From NCBI RefSeq assembly GCF_037392515.1, contig NC_090295.1:22732501-22796500 (forward strand): a stretch of DNA of 64,000 bases, read 5' to 3'. Shown piece after piece: positions 19,169 through 29,403 of the stretch (position 1 is its first letter; the number at the start of each line of letters is the position of its first letter). Made by a program: the position numbers and the translations under genes. The notes beneath the pieces were generated by a model, which saw nothing but the letters and a program-made list of their open reading frames with translations, was not told where the DNA came from and searched no databases. This DNA is from Haliotis asinina. Its lineage: Eukaryota; Mollusca; Gastropoda; Lepetellida; Haliotidae.

Positions 19169-21490
19169 GATGCTAGGCATGTCCGTAGGTGATGCCGCTT
19201 GTCCGTTCCGTCGCAACGGCGCCGGTAGCGGAAGTAGACTTTCGTTCTAATTTCGTTATCCCTCATTGGATTTCTAATATCTATGATTCATTTGAAAGGT
19301 CTCTTCATGGGGTTTCTGGCGATGCATAACATGCACGTCTGCAATGCTGTGCACAGCTGCAACCGTCTGCATATAGTGCCGCTTTTCTATCCGGCTTGAC
19401 TTCCGCCGCCGACTCATGTCGACCCCACCAATAACCCCTTATAATATCTCTCTCCTTTCGAAGATCGCTATCATCTACAGTGCATGTGAAAGCCCATGCA
19501 AATGGGCTTCAAGACGATGTAAGACAAGCCCATGTGCACTGGCATGGCAAGCTACATACGTCTGCGTGTCATGCCGCGTGTCCCGTGCGTCGCCAACACC
19601 ATCAGTGCGTTATTTCTTGGTTAATCATGTGTACATGTCTGATGCGACTTTCAGTATCTTATATTCATTAGAAAGAGCATTTCAATTCGCTTCTGGTGGT
19701 GTATGGCATGTGCATGTGCGACGTTGAGCAATGATGCTAGGCATGTCCGTAGGTAATGCCGCTTGTCCGTTCCGTCGCAACGGCGCCGGTAGCGGAAGTA
19801 GACTTTCGTTCTAATTTCGTTATCCCTCACTGGATTTCTAATATCTATGATTCATTTGAAAGGTCTCTTCATGGGGTTTCTGGCGATGCATAACATGCAC
19901 GTCTGCAATGCTGTGCACAGCTGCAACCGTCTGCATATAGTGCCGCTTTTCTATCCGGCTTGACTTCCGCCGCCGACTCATGTCGACCCCACCAATAACC
20001 CCTTATAATATCTCTCTCCTTTCGAAGATCGCTATCATCTACAGTGCATGTGAAAGCCCATGCAAATGGGCTTCAAGACGATGTAAGACAAGCCCATGTG
20101 CACTGGCATGGCAAGCTACATACGTCTGCGTGTCATGCCGCGTGTCCCGTGCGTCGCCAACACCATCAGTGCGTTATTTCTTGGTTAATCATGTGTACAT
20201 GTCTGATGCGACTTTCAGTATCTTATATTCATTAGAAAGAGCATTTCAATTCGCTTCTGGTGGTGTATGGCATGTGCATGTGCGACGTTGAGCAAAGATG
20301 CTAGGCATGTCCGTAGGTAATGCAGCTTGTCCGTTCCGTCGCAACGGCGCCGGTAGCGGAAGTAGACTTTCGTTCTAATTTCGTTATCCCTCATTGGATT
20401 TCTAATATCTATGATTCATTTGAAAGGTCTCTTCATGGGGTTTCTGGCGATGCATAACATGCAAGTCTGCAATGCTGTGCACAGCTGCAACCGTCTGCAT
20501 ATAGTGCCGCTTTTCTATCCGGCTTGACTTCCGCCGCCGACTCATGTCGACCCCACCAATAACCCCTTATAATATCTCTCTCCTTTCGAAGATCGCTATC
20601 ATCTACAGTGCATGTGAAAGCCCATGCAAATGGGCTTCAAGACGATGTAAGACAAGCCCATGTGCACTGGCATGGCAAGCTACATACGTCTGCGTGTCAT
20701 GCCGCGTGTCCCGTGCGTCGCCAACACCATCAGTGCGTTATTTCTTGGTTAATCATGTGTACATGTCTGATGCGACTTTCAGTATCTTATATTCATTAGA
20801 AAGAGCATTTCAATTCGCTTCTGGTGGTGTATGGCATGTGCATGTGCGACGTTGAGCAAAGATGCTAGGCATGTCCGTAGGTAATGCAGCTTGTCCGTTC
20901 CGTCGCAACGGCGCCGGTAGCGGAAGTAGACTTTCGTTCTAATTTCGTTATCCCTCACTGGATTTCTAATATCTATGATTCATTTGAAAGGTCTCTTCAT
21001 GGGGTTTCTGGCGATGCATAACATGCACGTCTGCAATGCTGTGCACAGCTGCAACCGTCTGCATATAGTGCCGCTTTTCTATCCGGCTTGACTTCCGCCG
21101 CCGACTCATGTCGACCCCACCAATAACCCCTTATAATATCTCTCTCCTTTCGAAGATCGCTATCATCTACAGTGCATGTGAAAGCCCATGCAAATGGGCT
21201 TCAAGACGATGTAAGACAAGCCCATGTGCACTGGCATGGCAAGCTACATACGTCTGCGTGTCATGCCGCGTGTCCCGTGCGTCGCCAACACCATCAGTGC
21301 GTTATTTCTTGGTTAATCATGTGTACATGTCTGATGCGACTTTCAGTATCTTATATTCATTAGAAAGAGCATTTCAATTCGCTTCTGGTGGTGTATGGCA
21401 TGTGCATGTGCGACGTTGAGCAAAGATGCTAGGCATGTCCGTAGGTAATGCCGCTTGTCCGTTCCGTCGCAGCGGCGCCGGTAGCGGAAG
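19169..21490 (+). repeat. satellite higher-order repeat, 564 bp x about 4
   Basis: gatgctaggcatgtccgtag recurs at 19169, 19733, 20297, 20861 and 21425, exactly 564 bp apart, with only a few base differences between copies. Each 564-bp unit is made of three diverged ~188-bp monomers, recognisable by tcatttgaaagg (19287), gcatgtgaaagc (19482) and tcattagaaagagc (19664), which then recur. Identical 103-codon open frames in each copy are a by-product of the repetition, not genes. Confidence 0.93.
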
Positions 21491-22520
21491 TAGACTTTCG
21501 TTCTAATTTCGTTATCCCTCATTGGATTTCTAATATCTATGATTCATTTGAAAGGTCTCTTCATGGGGTTTCTGGCGATGTATGACATGCACGTCTGCAA
21601 TGTTGTGTATAGCTGTCCAGATTTGATGCCGCATGTTAGTTCCGTCGCAAAGGCGCCGGTAGCGGAAGTAGACTTTCGTTCTAATTTCGTTATCCCTCAT
21701 TGGATTTCTTATATCTATGATTCATTTGAAAGGTCTTTCCATGGGGTTTCTAGCGATGTATAACATGTACGTCTGCAATGTTGTGTATAGCTGTCCGTAT
21801 GTAATGCCGCATGTTAGTTCCGTCCCAACGGCGCCGTTAGCGGAAGTAGGCTTTCGTCCTAATTTCGTTATCCCTCATTGGATTTCTTATATCTATGATT
21901 CATTTGAAAGGCCTTTCCATGGGGTTTCTAGCGATGTATAACATGCACGTCTGCAATGTTGTGTATAGCTGTCCAGATTTGATGCCGCATGTTAGTTCCG
22001 TCGCAACGGCGCCGTTAGCGGAAGTAGACTTTCGTTCTAATTTCGTTATCCCTCATTGGATTTCTTATGTCTATGATTCATTTGAAAGGTCTTTCCATGG
22101 GGTTTCTAGCGATGTATAACATGCACGTCTGCAATGTTGTGTATAGCTGTCCGCATGTACTGCCGCATGCTATTTCCGTGTCAACGGATCGGTAATCGGA
22201 AGTTAATTTCGTTGATAATTTTTATATCGTTTTCTCGTTCCTAAATGTCCATAATGCGTATGAATGCCCTTTCAAATCTGCTTCTAACGACGTATCACAT
22301 GTACATATACAATGGTTTTTGGAGAGGCTACACACGTCCGTATATACCGCCGCTTTTCGCGTCTACGGCCTTTCAATGGCGCATTTGCTCTCGTGTTGCC
22401 TTATTGCGTCTTTTTTTGCTTCTAACTGCAGCACTCTAGTCTGTAGCATACATTTTTTGGTATCATTAGAAAGCTCTTCTGGTGACGGCAACAATGGTGT
22501 AAGCAGATTTCATCTATTCT
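21491..22520 (+). repeat. satellite monomer array, 178 bp, decaying outward
   Basis: The first monomer type of the higher-order repeat continues alone as 178-bp units (gattcatttgaaagg at 21541, 21719, 21897 and 22075). Beyond 22200 come clearly more diverged copies (near 22255 and 22460, still with gaaagctc or atgccctttc). The array is therefore most homogeneous in its middle. Confidence 0.88.
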
Positions 22521-23110
22521 GAAAATTGTAAAGTATATTGCACAATTTGTTCGAAAAAATAGTCGTTTTTTACTGTACTTTTTAAAAAAATACTATGTAA
22601 CTTCTTTTCTAAAAGTCAGATGTCAAATTGGATGGTATTGCCAGAAAGCCCATTTAATGGCGGAGGTACATGCAAAATTTCGTTGCTCTATCTTTTCAAA
22701 TAAAGTAAATCTAAACTTTTTAAAATGTGTACTATCGTCAGGTGAAAGTTTAACTATCCAACGTATTTACGTACTTTTCTACACAAGGGGAACCCGAGCC
22801 AGCTTGGCCACTGCTCGGAAAATGCCTACGTTCCCCGGGCACGAACGTAGACGGGACGGGAACGGAACGGCGATGCGGAAATTGCGACGCTGCCCTCTAC
22901 GTCTGCCCACGGAGGTTGGAAAGTATCAAGGTTGTGCATAGGGGGATAATTCCGACCTCCACCATGATCAAGCACTTGGTTGACGTGGTGGTTAGCGTGA
23001 GCAACGGCGCGCGACGTTGTTCATACTATTCATCATTCGTTCTGCCGAAGACGCTCGATCCATAAGCGGCCATGGTGTAGCAAAACGGAAAACTATCGAG
23101 TCTTGACAGG
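22521..23110. other. no gene recognised
   Basis: Nothing identifiable; short homopolymer runs and a GC-rich patch at 22800-22900. No coding pattern. Confidence 0.45.
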
Positions 23111-23120
23111 GGGCTCAATG

Positions 23121-23760
23121 GCGAGTTTGCGAGAAGCAGAACGATATGCTGGTGTTGCATAGCAGGCGAGGGGACGATCCCGAGAGGAGAGTCGATGATG
23201 GTGAAACGGTAGCTGGCGCAGGCAAACCCGTTCGAGTCTTGATTTGCCCGTGAGCAAGTGTAGACTCTGCTGACTTTTGCCTAGAGATGGGTGATAGTGT
23301 CGGAAGCAGATCGAAAGGCTGGTGTTGCATAGCAGGCGAGGGGACGATCCCGAGAGGAGAGTCGATGATGGTGAAACGGTAGCTGGCGCAGGCAAACCCG
23401 TTCGAGTCTTGATTTGCCCGTGAGCAAGTGTAGACTCTGCTGACTTTTGCCTAGAGATGGGTGATAGTGTCGGAAGCAGAGCGACAGGTTGGTGTTGCAT
23501 AGCAGGCGAGGGGACGATCCCGAGAGGATAGGCGATGATGGTGACAGGGTAGCTGGCGCAGGCAAACCCGTTCGAGTCTTGATTTGCCCGTGAGCAAGTG
23601 TAGACTCTGCTGACTTTTACCTAGAGATGGGTGATAGTGTCGGAAGCAGATCGACATGCTGGTGTTGCATAGCAGGCGAGGGTCGATCCCGAGAGGAGTG
23701 CCGATGATGGTAAAACGGTAGCTGGCGCAGGCAGACCAGTTCGAGTCTTGACAGGAGACT
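23121..23760 (+). repeat. tandem array, 170-bp unit x about 4
   Basis: ggtgttgcatagcaggcgag recurs at 23151, 23321, 23491 and 23661, exactly 170 bp apart. Units share gagcaagtgtagactctgct and a gatgatggtgaaacggtagc segment. It is not related by eye to the ~190-bp satellite. Confidence 0.93.
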
Positions 23761-24844
23761 CTAGGTCGATTTGGTGGTAATTGTTCATGATTTGCCGTGT
23801 CAAATCTTTGCGATTCCCTAAGGTGTGGCATATGGGAAATGAGCGGTTTATTGCTGTAGTGTCTACAGTTACGTGAGACATCTACTTGATGGGTAGATGC
23901 GACGGCATGACATGCCAGACGGACATTGACGTTTTGTTATGCATGTTGATGTAAAGCGTAGTGTGTGTTGTTCACGTGTAGCAGCTCAACTGCCAACAGT
24001 ACTTGAAGAACCACGACCTCCTTCCTACGTCGACTCAAGTGTGCCTTCACAGCAATCAGACTTTGGAATGAAAGTTGTATCCTTCCAGGTTTCATGATTT
24101 GTATGATACATTTGTGTTAACATATTTGAGGTATCTGTCCATTATGTACGGCAATTGTATGGGTATTCAATAATTCGTGAGCTATGGTTATCATGGTGCA
24201 TGCTAAATTAAAAGAACAACCTAACGCTGTTCCCTTCTAATCCAAACCATTAACCTCCAATCAAAGTAACATAAAATTAAAACGGAAAGTCCACGTCCTT
24301 CTCTCTACACCAAATCACTAACCCATTCCGAATTAACCTAAATGACATAACCTTAAAGCTAAAATCATCAATACCGACAATGTTAAAACTAATCCGCTAA
24401 CCCAAACCTAAATGACATAAATTTAAAGCTAAAACCATGAATACCGCGGTGCGTATAACTGAATAATAAACACTGACAATGACAGAACGTAAAACTGGAG
24501 ATAAACGCCAAACTAAAAGGACAAAAGTAACACCGCCTAAACCACTTAACCCCAAACCAAAAACATTAAATTAACGTGAAAAAATTACCAAGAGAGAGAG
24601 AAGGTGACTACGAAACTCAAACATTACCAACTCAAACCAAAAACACCTAACACCACTAATAAAAAACTAAAAGCGCGAAATAAACAAAGTAGGTGGAAAA
24701 GGGTAGATGATGTAACCCTTGACCCAAGTGAAATGGTATACTTGCATCAAGGTCTACAAAGTCAGTCGTTCGGCCGAGGCATTGATAACATGTTACCGGG
24801 TGAAGGTGCCATATTTTCAATGCCTACAAACTGGCCCGGAAAAA
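23761..24844. other. no gene; A/C-rich stretch
   Basis: At about 24220-24600 the sequence is strikingly poor in G on this strand, with aaccctaa/ctaacccaaacc-like wording and two copies of aacctaaatgacataa (near 24330 and 24405). No gene or RNA was recognised. Confidence 0.5.
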
Positions 24845-25600
24845 TTGTCTTTAATTCCAGCTGGTGTGATGCTTAGTACCGGGTTTCCATGTTTGCCGAT
24901 AGTTTGATGTTGCATGGAAATGTAGCCTTGGTATTGTCTTTAGTTCCAGCTGGTGTGATCCGTACTCCCGATAGTTTGATGCTGCATGGAAGTTGTTTGA
25001 TGTTGTATGGAAATGTAGCCTTGGCATTGTCTTTAATTCCAGCTGGTGTGATGCTTAATGCCGGGTTTCCATGTTTGCCGATAGTTTGATGTTGCATGGA
25101 AATGTAGCCTTGGTATTGTCTTTAGTTCCAGCTGGTGTGATCCGTACTCCCGATAGTTTGATGCTGCATGGAAGTTGTTTGATGTTGTATGGAAATGTAG
25201 CCTTGGCATTGTCTTTAATTCCAGCTGGTGTGATGCTTAATGCCGGGTTTCCATGTTTGCCGATAGTTTGATGTTGCATGGAAATGTAGCCTTGGTATTG
25301 TCTTTAGTTCCAGCTGGTGTGATCCGTACTCCCGATAGTTTGATGTTGCATGGAAGTTGTTTGATGTTGTATGGAAATGTAGCCTTGGCATTGTCTTTAA
25401 TTCCAGCTGGTGTGATGCTTAGTACCGGGTTTCCATGTTTGCCGATAGTTTGATGTTGCATGGAAATGTAGCCTTGGTATTGTCTTTAGTTCCAGCTGGT
25501 GTGATCCGTACTCCCGATAGTTTGATGTTGTATGGAAGTTGTTTGATGCTGTATGGAAATGTAGCCTTGGTATTGTCTTTAATTCCAGCTGGAGAGAAAG
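24845..25600 (+). repeat. tandem array, 182-bp unit x about 4
   Basis: gtttgccgatagtttgatgt recurs at 24891, 25073, 25255 and 25437, 182 bp apart. Each unit contains two halves that resemble each other (gatgttgcatggaaatgtag, then ttgtctttagttccagctgg; and gttgtatggaaatgtagcc, then ttgtctttaattccagctgg), so the 182-bp unit is itself a dimer of a ~90-bp unit. Confidence 0.92.
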
Positions 25601-26027
25601 CGAAGACACTGCCTTTGTGATTCTTAGCGTTACTACAGGTCACCCTCACACAAGACAAACACAATCACATCACATCACTACATTGTCTGGAATTGTGCCG
25701 TGACTGGTGTCATGTTTGCAGAAGCACTTGTCGGGGTGGGACACACAAGCTTGGCTCTGATGCTTTGATGGTAATGCCTAATCCGTGAGTTTCTGAGTGA
25801 GAAGCCAATCAAAGTGGCGGCAATTACGACTGAAAACACCAATCATTGACTCGTTGTTTTATCCCATAACTGAACGAGATGAGTGAGTCGTGTCAGGCTT
25901 AAGCTAACAACAGGTCTTAATCCATGAACGATTGATCCCGTGAGTTCAATGCAGAGCTCAGTACAAACACGTATCAATGACCCAGGCTATATATACTTAG
26001 CAGTCAGATACGAGCATCACGGCACTT
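25601..26027. promoter_or_regulatory. gap with a candidate TATA box for the SGNH gene
   Basis: No gene. ctatatatactt at about 25988-25999 sits ~95 bp before the ATG at 26094 and could be the TATA box of the following gene; ttagcagtcagatac just after it resembles an initiator. Weak evidence. Confidence 0.35.
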
Positions 26028-26640
26028 GTGCTGATATTATTTGACACAACTCATTGTCAGAAATCGTTTTTGAAGACTAACTTCATTCAAGTCATGGCCT
26101 GCGCACTTTTTGAAGCTCCTGTTTCAAAGCCACTGCACTTTGCCATCCTGGGGCATAGTTTCGTGCGGCGACTTGTTCAAGTCTGTCCCCCTCCACATGG
26201 CATCCTCACTACCGTGCGTGGGATCGGAGGGGCGACCGTCGCTCGGATGAAAGCTGAGGTGGATGCCCTTGATGCAGCTTTTCAGGGCATTGTGTTCTTT
26301 CAAGTGGGAGAGAACGACGTGTCGGCCTCTACTGATCCTCGGGACCTGGTCGAAGACCTGCTGGATCTTCTGGACTACCTTCGGTGGAAACGGCCAGGCT
26401 CCAGGGCGGTGATAGGGAGTCTGTTTCCGAGGGTAAAACCAAGGAACATGACGGTCTCTGCCTACAAGCGGAAGGTGGAGGAGGCGAACCGGCGCTTGAA
26501 GAAGATGTTGCGACGCCGTCTGGATGCCACCCTTTGGGAACACAGCCAGCACACAGCTGCTAGCCAAGGACGGCGTACACCTGACACCAAAAGCTAATGG
26601 GCAGTTCTGGCTTTCAATTCGTAAGTGTATGTGTAGGTAT
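26028..26640 (+). pseudogene. SGNH-hydrolase-like gene, frameshifted before its last block
   Basis: The more likely start is ATG 26094 (MACALFEAPVSKPLHFAILG). Block I is ILGHSFVRRL (Ser 22 as nucleophile), block II is IGGATVARM, block III is VGENDVS (Asn), and LIGSLFPRVKP-like wording follows. The Asp-x-x-His block (DGVHLTPKANGQ) is present at about 26569-26606 but in the +1 frame, so a frameshift lies near 26525-26555 and the annotated frame ends without it. SGNH domains of this kind accompany Ngaro/DIRS tyrosine-recombinase retrotransposons and some LINE ORF1s; here it lies 7.5 kb from the recombinase gene with no reverse transcriptase. Confidence 0.7.
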
Positions 26641-26653
26641 GTTTAATCACTCT

Positions 26654-26818
26654 CACTCACTCACTCACTCACTCACTCACTCACTCACTCACTCACTCAC
26701 TCACTCACTCACTCACTCACTCACTCACTCACTCACTCACTCACTCACTCACTCACTCACTCACTCACTCACTCACTCACTCACTCACTCACTCACTCAC
26801 TCACTCACTCACTCACTC
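26654..26818. repeat. (ACTC)n microsatellite, about 41 units
   Basis: A pure tetranucleotide run directly after the SGNH gene. The same tetramer ends several SINE copies in this window, so it may have grown from a SINE tail. Confidence 0.97.
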
Positions 26819-26819
26819 G

Positions 26820-27155
26820 CGTGATATCAAATAAGCTGTTTTGCATCCCGCCGCACGCACAGGCTTTGGCTTTGGGTGGCTTTAAGGGTGGGAAAACATA
26901 ACGGCAGCCACACGTGTCGCACATGACGCGAAAGTCAAGACACAGGGCTTCCGACCCATGTCGAAGACAAAACCCTGGGGTCGATGTACGAAACATGACA
27001 AGTACCTACAGCGTGAAAAAATTGCCATAAATCGGGATAAATCGGGCTTAAAAGCGCCCCGGCGTCGAACCCGGTAAAGATTTGTCACTTCTGATGTTAC
27101 CACCAGATAGCCCTGGGGACCAGCTTCACGTCGATGTGAAACCTGTCAATAGGAT
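26820..27155 (+). repeat. direct repeat, copy 1 (~330 bp)
   Basis: Begins gtgatatcaaat, includes tttgggtggctttaagggtg, caagacacagggcttccga, ggtcgatgtacgaaacatga and gatagccctgg. Copy 2 is at 27405-27735; identity is roughly 80-85% by eye. Confidence 0.9.
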
Positions 27156-27404
27156 GTGAATATTCAACGTTCGAGTGACGTTTAAAAGATGCTCTCCGAG
27201 TAAGGCTTTTGTCTTGGTAAAATTACAGGTCTATAACAGATGGGAAAATGGGCGTGGACGCCCAACCAGGCACCCCATGTCGACCCCGTGATAACCCCAG
27301 GTGCTTCATGCACGTGGCCGAATTTTCATGTATGATATGTGTGCAGTATGTCTCTTTCTCCCGGGATGGGACAATTAGTGAACGCAGGATGCATAGATCA
27401 AACC

Positions 27405-27735
27405 CTGGTGATATCAAATCTGAGCTGTTTTGGCCTCCGTTACGCGCACGGGGCTTAGCTTTGGGTGGCTTTAAGGGTGGGAAAACATGACTGCACCCGC
27501 ATGTGTCGCACATGACGTGAAAGCCAAGACACAGGGCTTCCGATCCAGAGTCAAATCAAAACCCTGGGGTCGATGTACGAAACATGACAAGTACCCGCAG
27601 CGTGAAAAGCTGCCAAAAATCGAGTTACATCGGACTTTAAAGCGTCCCGACGTCGAACCTGTCGACGGCAGGTCATTTCTGATGACACCGCCAGATAGCC
27701 CTGGAAACCAGCTTTACGTCGATGTGCAACATAGG
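27405..27735 (+). repeat. direct repeat, copy 2 (~330 bp)
   Basis: Matches copy 1 in the same order. The frame through its end (KRPDVEP, then PPDSPGNQLYVDV) has a recognisable counterpart in copy 1 (KRPGVEP, PPDSPGDQLHVDV), so the end may once have been coding, but I do not recognise it. It stops about 50 bp before the first right-arm Polinton gene. Confidence 0.88.
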
Positions 27736-27784
27736 AATGGGCCGTGCATGGTCAGCGCCCAGGCGGCCGTTAAGTGACGGCACC

Positions 27785-28720
27785 CTACGTCTCTTGCTCC
27801 CTGATATAGGCCACCACTTTTTTTACTCTCAGTTGCATATCACTCGGAGCCATGTACAGCCCCACGCCGAACACGTAATTGACTTTCGATCTGGCGTATT
27901 CTAACACGTTTTGGTAACGGTCGATGGCCCGCGGGAGATCAACTGGAGAATTGATAGCATCCTCAACGTTGGCAACGAACTGTTTCTGAGCGTCGTAAGC
28001 AGTTCCCTTACCGAGGATGTTGGAACGCGTCATCGACTGCGCACCCAACAGCGCCCACACGTACGTTCGAATCGAGTCGTTCAAGCGTATTGTACCAGCA
28101 CGAGTGAATCCTTTCGATGTTTTTGAGATCATTTTAGTCCAGGCTGTGGCTGCATCAGGATTGGTTTGCTTTATGCAGCTGACATGGATCTTTTCATTCG
28201 TTGTGGGGCCTGTAAATGTATGACGGTTTGGGTTGTATGTGCCATCTGCAGAACCGGCCATATATGTTCCGGACCTGTAGAAGTACACGAGAACTATACC
28301 GAGACCATGGTTCACACCAGGAAGGCGAAAGTCTTTATTCGTTGGAATCTCAAACTCCCCACAAACACGTTCATAAGCGCGTTTATCATAGGGGTTATTC
28401 GTCATACTCCACGCTTTATCTTGGGGAAGAGGAGCACTTATTTCCTTCAATATTCGTCTCGTTTGATAATAAATATGAAACAAAATGACTGCCTTACTCA
28501 GTTCGTCTATACCGTAGTCTAGTGTCACACCCGACCCTGTCGTCGCACACCACACAGCAAAGTTGAGTTGGTTCTGCCAAAACTGCATTGGGTTTTGATT
28601 CCAGTTTACCACCGCCTGCGCGTTATTAACGGTCACGATATAGTTTTCAAAGATATTAATAAAGGTTGCTTTAAACCCCGTACTACCTACCACCACGATT
28701 TTCAAGTGTGCTAAGTCCAT
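27785..28720 (-). CDS. conserved Polinton protein, possibly virion component
   Basis: 311 residues, no break. Starts MDLAHLKIVVVGSTGF at the edge of the palindromic gap, transcribed away from the next gene. Aromatic-rich, mixed alpha/beta composition (MQFWQNQLNFAVWCATTG, NHGLGIVLVYFYRSG), no membrane segment and no catalytic motif that I can name. I recall this protein as a regular companion of capsid genes in invertebrate Polintons; its role is not established to me. The intact frame contrasts with the broken capsid genes of the left arm. Confidence 0.75.
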   Translation of the reverse strand: MDLAHLKIVVVGSTGFKATFINIFENYIVTVNNAQAVVNWNQNPMQFWQNQLNFAVWCATTGSGVTLDYGIDELSKAVILFHIYYQTRRILKEISAPLPQDKAWSMTNNPYDKRAYERVCGEFEIPTNKDFRLPGVNHGLGIVLVYFYRSGTYMAGSADGTYNPNRHTFTGPTTNEKIHVSCIKQTNPDAATAWTKMISKTSKGFTRAGTIRLNDSIRTYVWALLGAQSMTRSNILGKGTAYDAQKQFVANVEDAINSPVDLPRAIDRYQNVLEYARSKVNYVFGVGLYMAPSDMQLRVKKVVAYIREQET

Positions 28721-28752
28721 ATTATAATATATAAATTATATATTATAATATG
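28718..28752. promoter_or_regulatory. perfect 35-bp palindrome spanning two divergent start codons
   Basis: From the CAT of the minus-strand gene to the ATG of the plus-strand gene the sequence is a perfect inverted repeat: 17-bp arms, one central base at 28735. Every base of the 29-bp gap and all six start-codon bases belong to it. Each arm carries TATTATAATATG or its mirror, the motif seen before other genes of the element, so it is best read as a symmetrical bidirectional promoter. Confidence 0.85.
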
Positions 28753-29403
28753 TACATAACACTTCCAGGAATAACGAGCGGTGAGGCCGTTCAGCTGACG
28801 CACGCGATCGATATCACGTCAGGCCAACTCGAAGTCGCACTCTGCGATATCACCTACCTACCGCAATGGACTAACATCAACGCCAGCAACAATAAGCTGT
28901 TCGTCAGTGGAACTCGCAGCCAGATAACTGACGGCTACTACAGCGTGTGCTCTCTAAACGACGAGGTCTTCAAACCCCTGGGAGCCGAACTCAAGATGAA
29001 CGACTCAAACGGTACAGTGGTGTTAATCAACAACGGAAGAAACCCCTTGAGGCTCGGCCGACCATTAGCGAGGATACTCGGTATGTCTCCTGACGAAATA
29101 AAACCAACAACAACCGTCACAGGCACGAAGTTACCCGATCTAGTACCGTACCGAGAGCTGTACATTCATCTCGGTCAGGTGAGCACAACGTACAACATTC
29201 AAGGAGGTCACCCTTCCACTATACTGAGAGCAGTGCCGGTGAAAACTGAGAAATACAACGACGGTAGAACCGAGTCGTTTTCACCACGGCAGTATAAGAG
29301 ATTAACCCAGGGCAACATACCTGAGCTGATAATATCGGTGTTAGATATAAATCATAATCCTGTAAATATAGGATACCTCAGCTTAACGCTTCATGTAAAA
29401 TGA
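28750..29403 (+). CDS. probable minor capsid (penton-like) protein
   Basis: 217 residues, intact, starting MYITLPGITSGEAVQLTHAI. Beta-rich with regularly spaced polar/hydrophobic strands and loops (ITSGQLEVALCDITYLPQW, GTVVLINNGRNPL), ending LSLTLHVK. A single jelly-roll would fit the size and the expected penton gene of Polintons, but no diagnostic motif is visible, so the penton call is an inference. The last four bases (ATGA overlap at 29400) are shared with the start of the next gene. Confidence 0.6.
   Translation: MYITLPGITSGEAVQLTHAIDITSGQLEVALCDITYLPQWTNINASNNKLFVSGTRSQITDGYYSVCSLNDEVFKPLGAELKMNDSNGTVVLINNGRNPLRLGRPLARILGMSPDEIKPTTTVTGTKLPDLVPYRELYIHLGQVSTTYNIQGGHPSTILRAVPVKTEKYNDGRTESFSPRQYKRLTQGNIPELIISVLDINHNPVNIGYLSLTLHVK

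Noticed and set aside
19416-21419. Four identical 103-codon open frames (MSTPPITPYN...)
   Set aside because: They recur with the 564-bp satellite period and have no protein-like features; they are open by chance in a homogenised repeat.
15085-25600. CRISPR arrays
   Set aside because: The repeats are long and contiguous with no unique spacers, in animal DNA.
23093-25664. Overlapping open frames of 60-135 codons in tandem arrays
   Set aside because: Same reason: their spacing equals the 170-bp and 182-bp repeat periods, and frames exist on both strands.
26597-26824. LTHSLTHS repeat protein
   Set aside because: Translation of the (ACTC)n microsatellite.
27487-27777. 96-codon protein at the inner edge of the right arm
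   Set aside because: It lies in the second copy of a direct repeat; the first copy lacks a continuous frame, so coding is not supported.
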